Made by a program: the position numbers and the translations under genes
Notes under the pieces: model-generated
Databases searched by the model: none
What the model was told of the DNA's origin: nothing
The model's input: only the letters and a program-made list of their open reading frames with translations
Shown: piece by piece, positions 23,235-30,709 of the stretch
Layout of the letters: each line of letters opens with the position of its first letter
Numbering within the stretch: position 1 is the stretch's first letter
NCBI GenBank assembly: GCA_022013685.1
Contig: JAKLPV010000022.1
Span: 1-39,262 of the forward strand
Direction: 5' to 3'
Length of the DNA: 39,262 nucleotides
DNA from: Anaerolineae bacterium
GTDB lineage: Bacteria; Chloroflexota; Anaerolineae; Anaerolineales; Villigracilaceae

Positions 23235-24470
23235 TCAACCCGCCAAAGCTTGCTCCAGGTCGGCTTGCAAGTCTTCGAAATCTTCGATGCCCACGCTCAG
23301 GCGGATCATACCTTCGCGGATGCCGATCGCGCGCCGTTTTTCGGGCGGAAACTCGGAATAAATAGTGTGGAAAGGATGGATTGCCAGCGACTTGTTGTCG
23401 TTGAGATTGGTCGCGCGCCGGATGACTTGCAGGCGATCCATCACCGCGACACATTCGCTGGCCGAGGCCACGTCGAAGGTCAGCAGCGCGCCGGGTTTGC
23501 CGCCAAACTGGCGGCGGGCGACCTCATAAAAGGGCGAGGAGGCCAGCCAGGGGTAGTTGACTGCGCTGACGCGCGGATGGCCCTGCAGCCAGGCAGATAA
23601 CTTTTGGGCGTTATTGACCGACCTGTCCATGCGCAAGGCCAGGGTCTCTAGACCAACCGTTTGCAGGAAGGCGTTCATCGGCGAGAGACAGGCCCCGATG
23701 TTGCGGTAGACTTCCTTGCGCAGTTTGACCTGAAAGGCAAGCTGGCCATGTTTCTCGACCAGCGCGGCAATCCGCTGATTTTTCGTCCAGTCGAAGTTGC
23801 CGTGGTCGATGATCAGCCCGCCGACCGAAGTCCCGCCGCCAGAGACGAATTTGGTGGTGCTGAAGACTTCCAGATCCACGCCGTGACTCTTGGCGTCGAA
23901 AACATACGGCGGGGTGAGGGTCGTATCGGCCACCAGCAGGATGTTGTACCTGTGGGCCAACTCGGCCAAGGCGCGGATGTCGGCCACTTCCATCTGCGGG
24001 TTGGTGATGGTTTCGAGGAAGAGCATCTTGACCGTCGAGTCGATCTTGCTTTCGACATCGGCGAGCGAGGTCAGGTCCGCCGCCCGGAACTGGACCCCAA
24101 ACGGGGCAAAGGTGCTCTCGAGCAGCGAGACGGTATTGCCAAACAAATAACGGGTGGTCAGGATCGTATCGCCCGCCGCAAGCGTGGTCATGATGACGTT
24201 GCTGATGGCGGCCATGCCCGAAGCGCAGGCCGTAACAGAAGGCGCGCCGGTCATGTCTTTGATGCGCAGCTCAAAATACTCAACCGTTGGGTTCGATGAA
24301 CGGCTGTAAACGTGGGCGGGCTTGGTACCCATAAATGCCGCAGAAAGATCATCCGCGTTCGAAAACTCGAACGCATTCGAGAAATACACCGGCATTTGCA
24401 GCGCGCCATACGGATCGCCTTTGCTGTAGGGCACATTCAGCACCCGGGTGGTAAAACCTTTGGGATTCAT
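23235..24470 (-). CDS. Cys/Met-metabolism PLP enzyme (O-acetylhomoserine sulfhydrylase / methionine gamma-lyase type)
   Basis: 411 aa, trans-sulfuration family. VYSRSSNPTVEYFE (from residue 54) holds the PLP-phosphate Tyr/Arg of the neighbouring subunit. ACASGMAAIS is the cofactor loop, DTTLTPPYVF carries the PLP-N1 aspartate, and STTKFVSGGG has the Schiff-base lysine K207. C-terminal LIRLSVGIEDFEDLQADLEQAL is standard. Members make homocysteine/methionine from O-acetylhomoserine, or cleave methionine or cystathionine; by-eye features do not separate these. Converges on the cysteine/sulfur-carrier genes. Its upstream region carries an element nearly identical to one at 5657. Confidence 0.9.
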   Translation of the reverse strand: MNPKGFTTRVLNVPYSKGDPYGALQMPVYFSNAFEFSNADDLSAAFMGTKPAHVYSRSSNPTVEYFELRIKDMTGAPSVTACASGMAAISNVIMTTLAAGDTILTTRYLFGNTVSLLESTFAPFGVQFRAADLTSLADVESKIDSTVKMLFLETITNPQMEVADIRALAELAHRYNILLVADTTLTPPYVFDAKSHGVDLEVFSTTKFVSGGGTSVGGLIIDHGNFDWTKNQRIAALVEKHGQLAFQVKLRKEVYRNIGACLSPMNAFLQTVGLETLALRMDRSVNNAQKLSAWLQGHPRVSAVNYPWLASSPFYEVARRQFGGKPGALLTFDVASASECVAVMDRLQVIRRATNLNDNKSLAIHPFHTIYSEFPPEKRRAIGIREGMIRLSVGIEDFEDLQADLEQALAG

Positions 24471-24514
24471 GGCAGGTCCAATCTTTTGGTGGGATTATGT
24501 CATCGAGGAATAGC

Positions 24515-24534
24515 GATAAAATTGCTCTATTTTA
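24515..24534 (-). promoter_or_regulatory. Promoter-like 20-base element shared with 5657-5676
   Basis: Minus strand TAAAATAGAGCAATTTTATC matches 18 of 20 bases at 5657-5676 on the plus strand. It sits 45 bases before the PLP-enzyme start and is partly palindromic (TAAAAT...ATTTTA). The -35 region is weak. Confidence 0.4.
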
Positions 24535-24590
24535 CCGCCAAACCGGGTCAGAAACTCGATATGAATTTGAGCTTTATGCAATTTAAGCGC

Positions 24591-24632
24591 AAAACGAGAC
24601 GCCGCCCCATCGACGGGGCGGCGTCTCGTTTT
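24591..24632. terminator. Perfect 18-bp stem terminator
   Basis: AAAACGAGACGCCGCCCC (24591-24608) is perfectly complementary to 24615-24632 around a 6-base loop. It ends the SH3 lipoprotein gene on the minus strand and would also block plus-strand readthrough. Confidence 0.85.
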
Positions 24633-24644
24633 CTCCGGCAAGGT

Positions 24645-26162
24645 TCACCACTGGAACGGTTCGAGCAGGTAAACAGTATCCTTATATTCGGCCATCCAGC
24701 CATCAAAATCATCCCTGGTGCGGATGCGCCACCAGGTAGTCCCGTCGATGCACACCGGACCGCCTGTGATTATCAACAACGTCCCCTCGGGAACAAGCCT
24801 GAGCGTTTCCTGCGTGAACCCAGCCCTGGCGCGGATGCGCATCTTCGTCCCATCGGTAAAAGCCACCCTGGCGCGCCCCTCTGGCGAAAGCCTGCTCTGC
24901 AATGGACCAGGACAAAGCGCAGCAGTCGGCGTGGCAGGTTTCCCTGAAACCTGCTCGAGCCGGTTTTTTTTGTTCTCATCGATCTCGATCACGTAGCCGC
25001 TGGTAGAGAGAGTGCCGGCCGGGGTTTTGACATCAACATAAACCCTGCGCCAGCCGCGCCCATCGGCGCATATTAACAGGTCGAGCGGCGATATTTCGAC
25101 AACTTGTCCCGGCTCAAAGCGCAGCACCTGGCGCGCCGAGGTGCGCGGGTTGGCATAAAGCCAGGCCTTCCCAAAGGGGCGCACTTCAACAGCCTGTCCT
25201 TGAGCCGCCTTAAAATCAATTTGGCTGGCGAAACCGGTCGGGCAGGCCAGGTGCGCCTGGCTCTTCGCCTCGAGCGCCTGACGTTTGGCCAGGCTTTCAG
25301 CAGACATGGATGCCTCGCGATTCATCTGGAAACCCTTTTGCAGGGAATTGCTGGTAGTCAGCGGAATCTCCAAGCCGGGTGCGGTCTGGGCAAAAAAATA
25401 ACCCGCGGCAGCCGGCGCTTTCAACAACAACTGCCCGCTGGCATCCAGTTCGAATTCCTGCCAGCCCTGAAAAACATAAACATCCGATAAATAAAAATAC
25501 AAAAACAAACGAATCTTTTCATGAGGCTGGAAGTTATTAAACAAAAGGTGACCGTCGTCAATGGCGTAAAACCGAGGAACCAGCGGCGCGCGGAAATAGA
25601 CATTCGATTCAAACTTCAGCCCGCGCCCCGAAATCTCAAAACGGTAAAGGCCCTCAGGGTCATCCAGCGCAGGGCGGTAGGAAAAAGCCCCGCGTCCGCT
25701 TTCGTCAACAATTGCCTTTTCCTCGGCCATATGCCCGTTTGGAAATGTGACCGTGAAGGTCAGTTCATCCCCTTCAGCCCAGCCGCAGGTAACCACCTCG
25801 GCTTCCATCATCAATTCGGTGTCATCGGGGTCGCTGGCGATGCTTGGCTGAGTATAGGGAAAACTGCAAAAGGGATCGCCGCCGCCAAAGCCCAGGCTGA
25901 CGATCTCCTTCAAAATTCCATCGGGAGGAACGTCATTCAGGTTATCAGTCGAAAATACCTCGGGGCCTTTCGGCGTGGGCGTATCGGTGGGCATTCCCAA
26001 TTCCGGCGTCACCCCTGTCGGAACTGTTGGAGTATCCGTCTGCGCATCCGGACTCGGGGAGACGCTTTCGGGCGCAATCGTCGCCGGGCCGGGCGTGCTG
26101 CAAGCGGCGAGCAAAAATCCGAAGAGAATAAAAAATACAGGCAGGATATTCTTTGCGTTCAT
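24645..26162 (-). CDS. Lipoprotein with two C-terminal SH3-like domains
   Basis: 505 aa. The lipoprotein signal MNAKNILPVFFILFGFLLAAC (lipobox LAAC) is followed by a Pro/Thr-rich spacer (about 22-75). A central beta-rich region (about 100-270) has no recognised family; it reads like two immunoglobulin-like folds (VTFPNGHMAEEKAIVDESG, HEKIRLFLYFY). Two SH3b-like repeats follow, about 325-410 and 430-505; each opens with a Cys-Pro and ends with a Trp-Arg-Arg/Ile segment (GRGWRRVYVDV, TTWWRIRT). GGAGG precedes the start. Probably displayed on the cell surface. It lies 64 bases downstream of the CHAT gene in the same direction, so the two are likely co-expressed. Confidence 0.78.
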   Translation of the reverse strand: MNAKNILPVFFILFGFLLAACSTPGPATIAPESVSPSPDAQTDTPTVPTGVTPELGMPTDTPTPKGPEVFSTDNLNDVPPDGILKEIVSLGFGGGDPFCSFPYTQPSIASDPDDTELMMEAEVVTCGWAEGDELTFTVTFPNGHMAEEKAIVDESGRGAFSYRPALDDPEGLYRFEISGRGLKFESNVYFRAPLVPRFYAIDDGHLLFNNFQPHEKIRLFLYFYLSDVYVFQGWQEFELDASGQLLLKAPAAAGYFFAQTAPGLEIPLTTSNSLQKGFQMNREASMSAESLAKRQALEAKSQAHLACPTGFASQIDFKAAQGQAVEVRPFGKAWLYANPRTSARQVLRFEPGQVVEISPLDLLICADGRGWRRVYVDVKTPAGTLSTSGYVIEIDENKKNRLEQVSGKPATPTAALCPGPLQSRLSPEGRARVAFTDGTKMRIRARAGFTQETLRLVPEGTLLIITGGPVCIDGTTWWRIRTRDDFDGWMAEYKDTVYLLEPFQW

Positions 26163-26191
26163 TGTTCTTCCTCCGCAACATTACAGAGCAA

Positions 26192-26217
26192 AGCCCGGCC
26201 AGACATGTGGCCAGGCT
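26192..26217 (-). other. Intercistronic hairpin between CHAT and lipoprotein genes
   Basis: AGCCCGGCCA (26192-26201) pairs with TGGCCAGGCT (26208-26217) with one mismatch around GACATG. No convincing U-tract follows on the minus strand, so more likely an mRNA-processing or stability element than a terminator. Confidence 0.5.
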
Positions 26218-26226
26218 CAATTCTGG

Positions 26227-28641
26227 TCAGGGTTCGGGCGTTAACTGACTCAACAGATTGGCTACGCGCTCTTTGTAAATTTCCTGGCGTTCAGGGTAAT
26301 CTTCCAGCAGATCGACAGCGATCTGGTATTCATCCAGCGCCAGGGGCAGGTCGCTCTTGAGCAGGTAAATCGCTCCCAGCCGGGCATGCGATTCGGCGGC
26401 CAGCTCTTTCAGTCGCGGGTTGGTCCCCTCACCATAGGCCTGGATAACCAGCAGGAATTCCTCGCGGGCGGGCGAGAAGGAACTCTCCGCACCGGCCAGG
26501 GCTTTCAAAAACAGGCATTGTCCGCGCGAATAGTGGATTTTTGCGTCGACATCCGCCAGCGGCGGCTTGTCGGGTGCATGATCGGCCAGAACAAGCTGTT
26601 CGAGGCAAATATCGAGAAACGCCAGGTCAGCATCGCCATACTGACCGGAAAGCAGCGCAGGCGCCAGGGCGCGGGCATAGGCCAGGTTGGCCATGGTGAT
26701 GTAAGGCCGGGCGTAGTCGGGGTCGATGGCGATGGCCTTGCTCAGCAGTTCGGCGCTGCGCACAAAACTGGCTTCGGCGTCTTCGGCATCTTTTTCCCTG
26801 AGGGCTGCCTCGCCGACTTTGGCAGAGGCATTGCCGGCCATCAGGTACAGAACTTTCTTGCCCTGCAGATCATCCCAACCGGAAACGGATAAGCCATTTT
26901 CGAATGATTCGAGGGCTGAATCGTACTGACGCAGGGCAAAATACCCCAGGCCGACCGACATGGCCGACAGGGCTTTGCCACGCGAGAACATTTGCTTGCC
27001 AAATTCAAAGCGCCAGGCTGAGTTCGAAGCAGAGCCGGGCAGATCGAGCGGCATCCCCAACGCGTGCGGGCCGATGATCTCGCGTGCTTCGTCAAAATTC
27101 TCAGCGGCGATATAAAACTCGGGCAGCACCTGCCAGCGCGTACCGGCAGCCTCGACCGCCCCGTAGATCACCAGATCGGCGTGGATCTTATCTGCCAGGG
27201 CTTTGGCGGCCTCGGCGCGCGCTTCGGACGTTTGGCCTCTCACATCCCCGGCCAGGTCCGGGCCCCAGATGCTGATCACCAGCTGTGGGTTGATCTCCTG
27301 CAGATCCTGCTCCAGTCGCAGACGGACGCTGTCGGCCAGGTCGTAGCCCAGGGTCGCGTTCCCGGCTTCTCCATCCACATAAAACGAGGCCACCGCGATC
27401 CGGAAATCCCCGGTCATGATCGCGGGTTGGCGGGGGCGCAGGGCAAAATAAAGCCCCAACCCGACTCCGACAATTGCCAGGAAGATGAGCGGGAACCAAA
27501 ACCACTGCAATTTCAGGCTGCTGCGGCTGGTCTTCTGGACAGCTTCGAGCTGCTTTTCCATCTTCTCACGCCAGAGCGCACCGGTTTGCAGGCGCGAAAA
27601 AAGCACCGGCATCCACAGGTCGTTGGCCTCATCTGCCAGTAAAACGCAGCGGGCCGAAGCCAGGGCGCGATCCACCAGCCCGTCTTCGAGTAGTTCGTTG
27701 AAGAAAACCGGCATCATGCGCGAGATGCTGGCCATCGATATCTTACCTTGCATGGCGATCACCGCCGGGACGCCCGCTCCGGCCAGCAGCGGACCAAGCG
27801 CCTGAAGCGCCTGGCTGTCATTCGTATCCTCGCTGGCCTTGCCGGCGCTCTCACAAGAAGCCAGCACCACCAGCCGCGGCTGAACGTCGAGACTGCTGAT
27901 CTGCTCGGCAAATTCCTTGCCGGTTACTCGTTTGACTTTGCCCTCGTCATCTTCCAGCCAGATATATGGGATGCCGTTGACCATGCTGCCGTGTGCCACC
28001 AGGTACAGAATGTCACAACCCTGGCGCAGCTCATCGGCCAGATTGGTCAGGGTGCAATGGCGGCCTTCGATGGGCAGGAAGGCTGCCTCCATACCATGCA
28101 GGCTGGCCCGAACCAGGTCTGTTTCGCGCACCGCATCGACCGGGGTCAACTTGTAATCGGCCAAGTTTTGCGGGCCGGCCACGGCTACCAGCGCACGCAC
28201 CTGCTTGCGCGAGGACAGTTCGACCGCCGTCCAATTTTCGCCGGTCAGGTAACGCGAAAACAGGATGTTCTGGTTGGCAGCCAACAGGGTACCATCTGAT
28301 GGGTGCGCCAGGGTCTCCCAGTGCAGGTTATGCAACTCAGGCGCCGTTGGCCCAACCAACAGGCGAAAACGCAGCGGCTCGGCTTCGACAACGGCCTGGG
28401 CATATAAAAATATCTTTTTGACTTCGGGGACAAAAAACGCTTCGCTCAAAAATTTGCCATAAACCTGCATGTCAGGCAGGCAATCCTGCAACTGGATCAG
28501 GTCGAGCGCCATCCGCACCTGTTCTTTCGAGCCCAGGCTAATCTCGGCAGCATCTCCTGAAGATGTGAAACGCCCTTCGATGGTATAAATATCATCGGCG
28601 CGCTTGTGAAGGCTAAGTTCAAGATCTGCGTAAGTCTGCAT
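26227..28641 (-). CDS. CHAT-domain caspase-like protein with transmembrane helix and TPR repeats
   Basis: 804 aa. The N-terminal CHAT protease domain (about 90-355) shows the catalytic dyad H217 in YLVAHGSM and C263 in VVLASCES, plus the ACP-like tail AGAGVPAVIAMQ. A single membrane helix follows (about 380-401), then a domain of about 130 residues with FlgO/TolB-N-like features (FRIAVASFYVDGEAGN, DLVIYGAVEAAG). TPR-type helical repeats run from about 565 to 800 (LGYFALRQYDSALESFENGL, SKAIAIDPDYARPYITMANLAYA). The CHAT domain should lie on one side of the membrane and the sensor and TPR parts on the other. Related TPR-CHAT proteins act in regulated proteolysis and in some defence systems; the target here is unknown. 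Confidence 0.88.
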   Translation of the reverse strand: MQTYADLELSLHKRADDIYTIEGRFTSSGDAAEISLGSKEQVRMALDLIQLQDCLPDMQVYGKFLSEAFFVPEVKKIFLYAQAVVEAEPLRFRLLVGPTAPELHNLHWETLAHPSDGTLLAANQNILFSRYLTGENWTAVELSSRKQVRALVAVAGPQNLADYKLTPVDAVRETDLVRASLHGMEAAFLPIEGRHCTLTNLADELRQGCDILYLVAHGSMVNGIPYIWLEDDEGKVKRVTGKEFAEQISSLDVQPRLVVLASCESAGKASEDTNDSQALQALGPLLAGAGVPAVIAMQGKISMASISRMMPVFFNELLEDGLVDRALASARCVLLADEANDLWMPVLFSRLQTGALWREKMEKQLEAVQKTSRSSLKLQWFWFPLIFLAIVGVGLGLYFALRPRQPAIMTGDFRIAVASFYVDGEAGNATLGYDLADSVRLRLEQDLQEINPQLVISIWGPDLAGDVRGQTSEARAEAAKALADKIHADLVIYGAVEAAGTRWQVLPEFYIAAENFDEAREIIGPHALGMPLDLPGSASNSAWRFEFGKQMFSRGKALSAMSVGLGYFALRQYDSALESFENGLSVSGWDDLQGKKVLYLMAGNASAKVGEAALREKDAEDAEASFVRSAELLSKAIAIDPDYARPYITMANLAYARALAPALLSGQYGDADLAFLDICLEQLVLADHAPDKPPLADVDAKIHYSRGQCLFLKALAGAESSFSPAREEFLLVIQAYGEGTNPRLKELAAESHARLGAIYLLKSDLPLALDEYQIAVDLLEDYPERQEIYKERVANLLSQLTPEP

Positions 28642-28843
28642 AGAAATCCCACATGTTATTGAGGTTTGAAAAATCCGTTACATCCCGACAAGAATAGTAT
28701 ACACCCGTGTAAATAATTTAAAAGACCCTGGCGCAAAACTTTTTTACCGCATCGGTGCGGGGCATCTGTCACACATTCTCAATGTTAGATTACACGACAA
28801 ACAGCTAAAATGAGGCAAGAAAAACTCTCACCCACGGGCCGCC
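28642..28843. other. Divergent intergenic region of CHAT gene and sensor kinase
   Basis: 202 bases without a gene. It includes TATACT on the minus strand (around 28697) and TAAAAT on the plus strand (28806-28811) as possible -10 boxes with poor -35 partners, plus a small hairpin CCGCA (28747-28751) / TGCGG (28756-28760). Confidence 0.4.
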
Positions 28844-30283
28844 ATGACTCAAAACCAAAAAAACATCCTGTTGGTCATCCATTCCGACCCACAAACCCGC
28901 CGCTATGTTGAAGAACTCTTGCTCACGCGGCGGGAGTTCAGTCTGGAGTTTTGCGAGGAACCCGAAAACGCCATCCGGATTGCCCACGAGCTACTGCCAG
29001 ACGTCATCCTGCTAGATACCGAGCTTGACGGGGTTGACAGCTCTGAAACCTGCCGCCGATTGCGAGCCGATTCACACCTGGGCGGCGTGCCGATACTGGT
29101 ACTGCTCGACCCCGGCGATCGCAAAGCCAAAGCCCAGGCCTTCGAGAGCGGGGCGGATGATTTCATCAGCAAACCTTTTGACGCCCTCGAATTGCTGGCG
29201 CGCTTGCGCACCCTGACGCGCCTGCGCTACTACGACAAGATGTTTGCTGACCTGGAACGTTTCAAGTGGATGGCCGCCCACGCCACAGAGGGCTACCTGC
29301 TGCTCGACAGTCTGGCCATCATCCAGTATGCCAACGAACGCGCCATCAACATGCTAAACCTGCCCGAAAACCCGGCCGGGATGGATTTCATTGCAGCAGT
29401 ACAGGCCCAATACGTAGCCCGACCTGTCGAAGCGTGGCAATCCTGGTATAACGATCCATCGCCCTGCTTCCTGATGCGGCCCGAAAACATCCACGCGCGC
29501 GCATTTTGGATGATGCTCGAGGCCCTGGATTCCGACATTGGCGCGGAGAGCCAGCGCATCGTCCGCTTGCGCGATGTGACCGAAAAAATGTCCATCTACC
29601 AGGATATTCGCCGCTTTCACGATACCATCACCCACAAACTTCGCACCCCGGTCTCTTTACTGGCAACCAGCGTCTCGCTGATCAATTCACAGTTGGAGCG
29701 CCTAACCGCCGAAGAAATCCGCGAATTGATGCAGACCGCTGCAAAAGGAGCCGAACGGTTGGTCTGGCAGGTACGCGATGTTTTGACCTATATCGACGCG
29801 CCGCTGTCCATCCATCTTGGCAAGCCAGTCACTATTGGTGAAATCCCCGCGATGGTCGAAGAACTGGCCAAAAAATTTAGCATCCAGAATATCAACGTGT
29901 TCCTGCAGAAAGGCCTGGCCGAAACACGCATTACCCTGACCCCCGATGCGCTGGAACTGACCCTCAGCGAAGCGCTTGAAAACACCAAGAAATTCCACCC
30001 GCAGCATTCGCCCACAGTAGATGTTTCGATAAACCAGCCCGAACCGGGCACAATCTTGATTCGCATCAATGATGATGGCGTAACCCTTTCCGCCGAACAA
30101 CTCTCGTGGGCATGGCTGCCCTACTTTCAAGGGGAGAAAGCCTTTACCGGTGAATTACCCGGCATGGGGCTGGGCTTTCCGCTCATGGCGACCCTGGTCT
30201 GGAGTGCAGGAGGCTCCCTGCGCCTCAGCAACCGCCCCGATAGACCCGGAGTAGTGGTCGAGATAAAAATTCCCTGCGCGTAA
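28844..30283 (+). CDS. Receiver-PAS-histidine kinase hybrid
   Basis: 479 aa, soluble (no membrane segment). The receiver domain 7-125 has phospho-acceptor D58 in ILLDTELDG and K110 in ISKPFD. A PAS-like segment runs from about 138 to 250 (YLLLDSLAIIQYANERAINMLNL). The HisKA H-box FHDTITHKLRTPVSLL has H264, reading HKLRTP instead of the usual HELRTP. The HATPase domain has the N-box ALENTKKF, G1 INDDGVTLS and G2 GMGLGFPL. A receiver at the N-terminus means it is probably fed by another kinase. Divergent from the CHAT gene. No cognate output regulator lies nearby. Confidence 0.88.
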   Translation: MTQNQKNILLVIHSDPQTRRYVEELLLTRREFSLEFCEEPENAIRIAHELLPDVILLDTELDGVDSSETCRRLRADSHLGGVPILVLLDPGDRKAKAQAFESGADDFISKPFDALELLARLRTLTRLRYYDKMFADLERFKWMAAHATEGYLLLDSLAIIQYANERAINMLNLPENPAGMDFIAAVQAQYVARPVEAWQSWYNDPSPCFLMRPENIHARAFWMMLEALDSDIGAESQRIVRLRDVTEKMSIYQDIRRFHDTITHKLRTPVSLLATSVSLINSQLERLTAEEIRELMQTAAKGAERLVWQVRDVLTYIDAPLSIHLGKPVTIGEIPAMVEELAKKFSIQNINVFLQKGLAETRITLTPDALELTLSEALENTKKFHPQHSPTVDVSINQPEPGTILIRINDDGVTLSAEQLSWAWLPYFQGEKAFTGELPGMGLGFPLMATLVWSAGGSLRLSNRPDRPGVVVEIKIPCA

Positions 30284-30709
30284 AGAGAGAAAATTTAATT
30301 TCAGGGCTTTATCTTGGCGTCCCATGGACGCCAACTTTGCTGTTACTGCCCAGGTCGGCCTGTACTGTTTCCAGATCGATTTCTATGACAGATAAGACTA
30401 GCGCAAACTGGCTTGGCAGGTTTTCCGCAGGCAGCGTCAACATTGGCCAGAGCAAGATGGGTAGCGCGGCAAAAAACTTTTCCTCAGAGAAGCAGACTCT
30501 GCCTTCATTGGGCAATCGCAAGGTCGCAATTTGAGGCATCATCTATAAATTACATCCGCTCAAAACCGAGTTTTATCTATTTTCTTTGCTATGGTTGCCC
30601 CTATTCATTTTTTCCTTTATACTTGTTTTAGTTGATAAATTCCGGCAAGACAGAGAACCAAGGGGCGCTTCGTTATAAATAAAATTTGCCGGTCAAAGAA
30701 GGAATGGGC
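30284..30709. other. 426-base region without a convincing gene
   Basis: Just after the kinase is a hairpin TTGGCGTCC (30314-30322) / GGACGCCAA (30326-30334), possibly its transcription end. A 77-codon minus-strand reading frame (30309-30542, hydrophobic middle) has no ribosome site and no recognisable family; it may be a gene remnant. The 3' part is A+T-rich and carries the promoter of the glycan operon. Confidence 0.5.
30595..30623 (+). promoter_or_regulatory. Predicted promoter of the glycan operon
   Basis: TTGCCC (30595-30600), 17-base spacer, TATACT (30618-30623), about 85 bases before the first gene. Confidence 0.5.

Noticed and set aside
30309-30542. 77-codon minus-strand frame between kinase and glycan operon
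   Set aside because: No ribosome site, no family resemblance, and its end overlaps a hairpin; kept only as a possible gene remnant in the intergenic entry.
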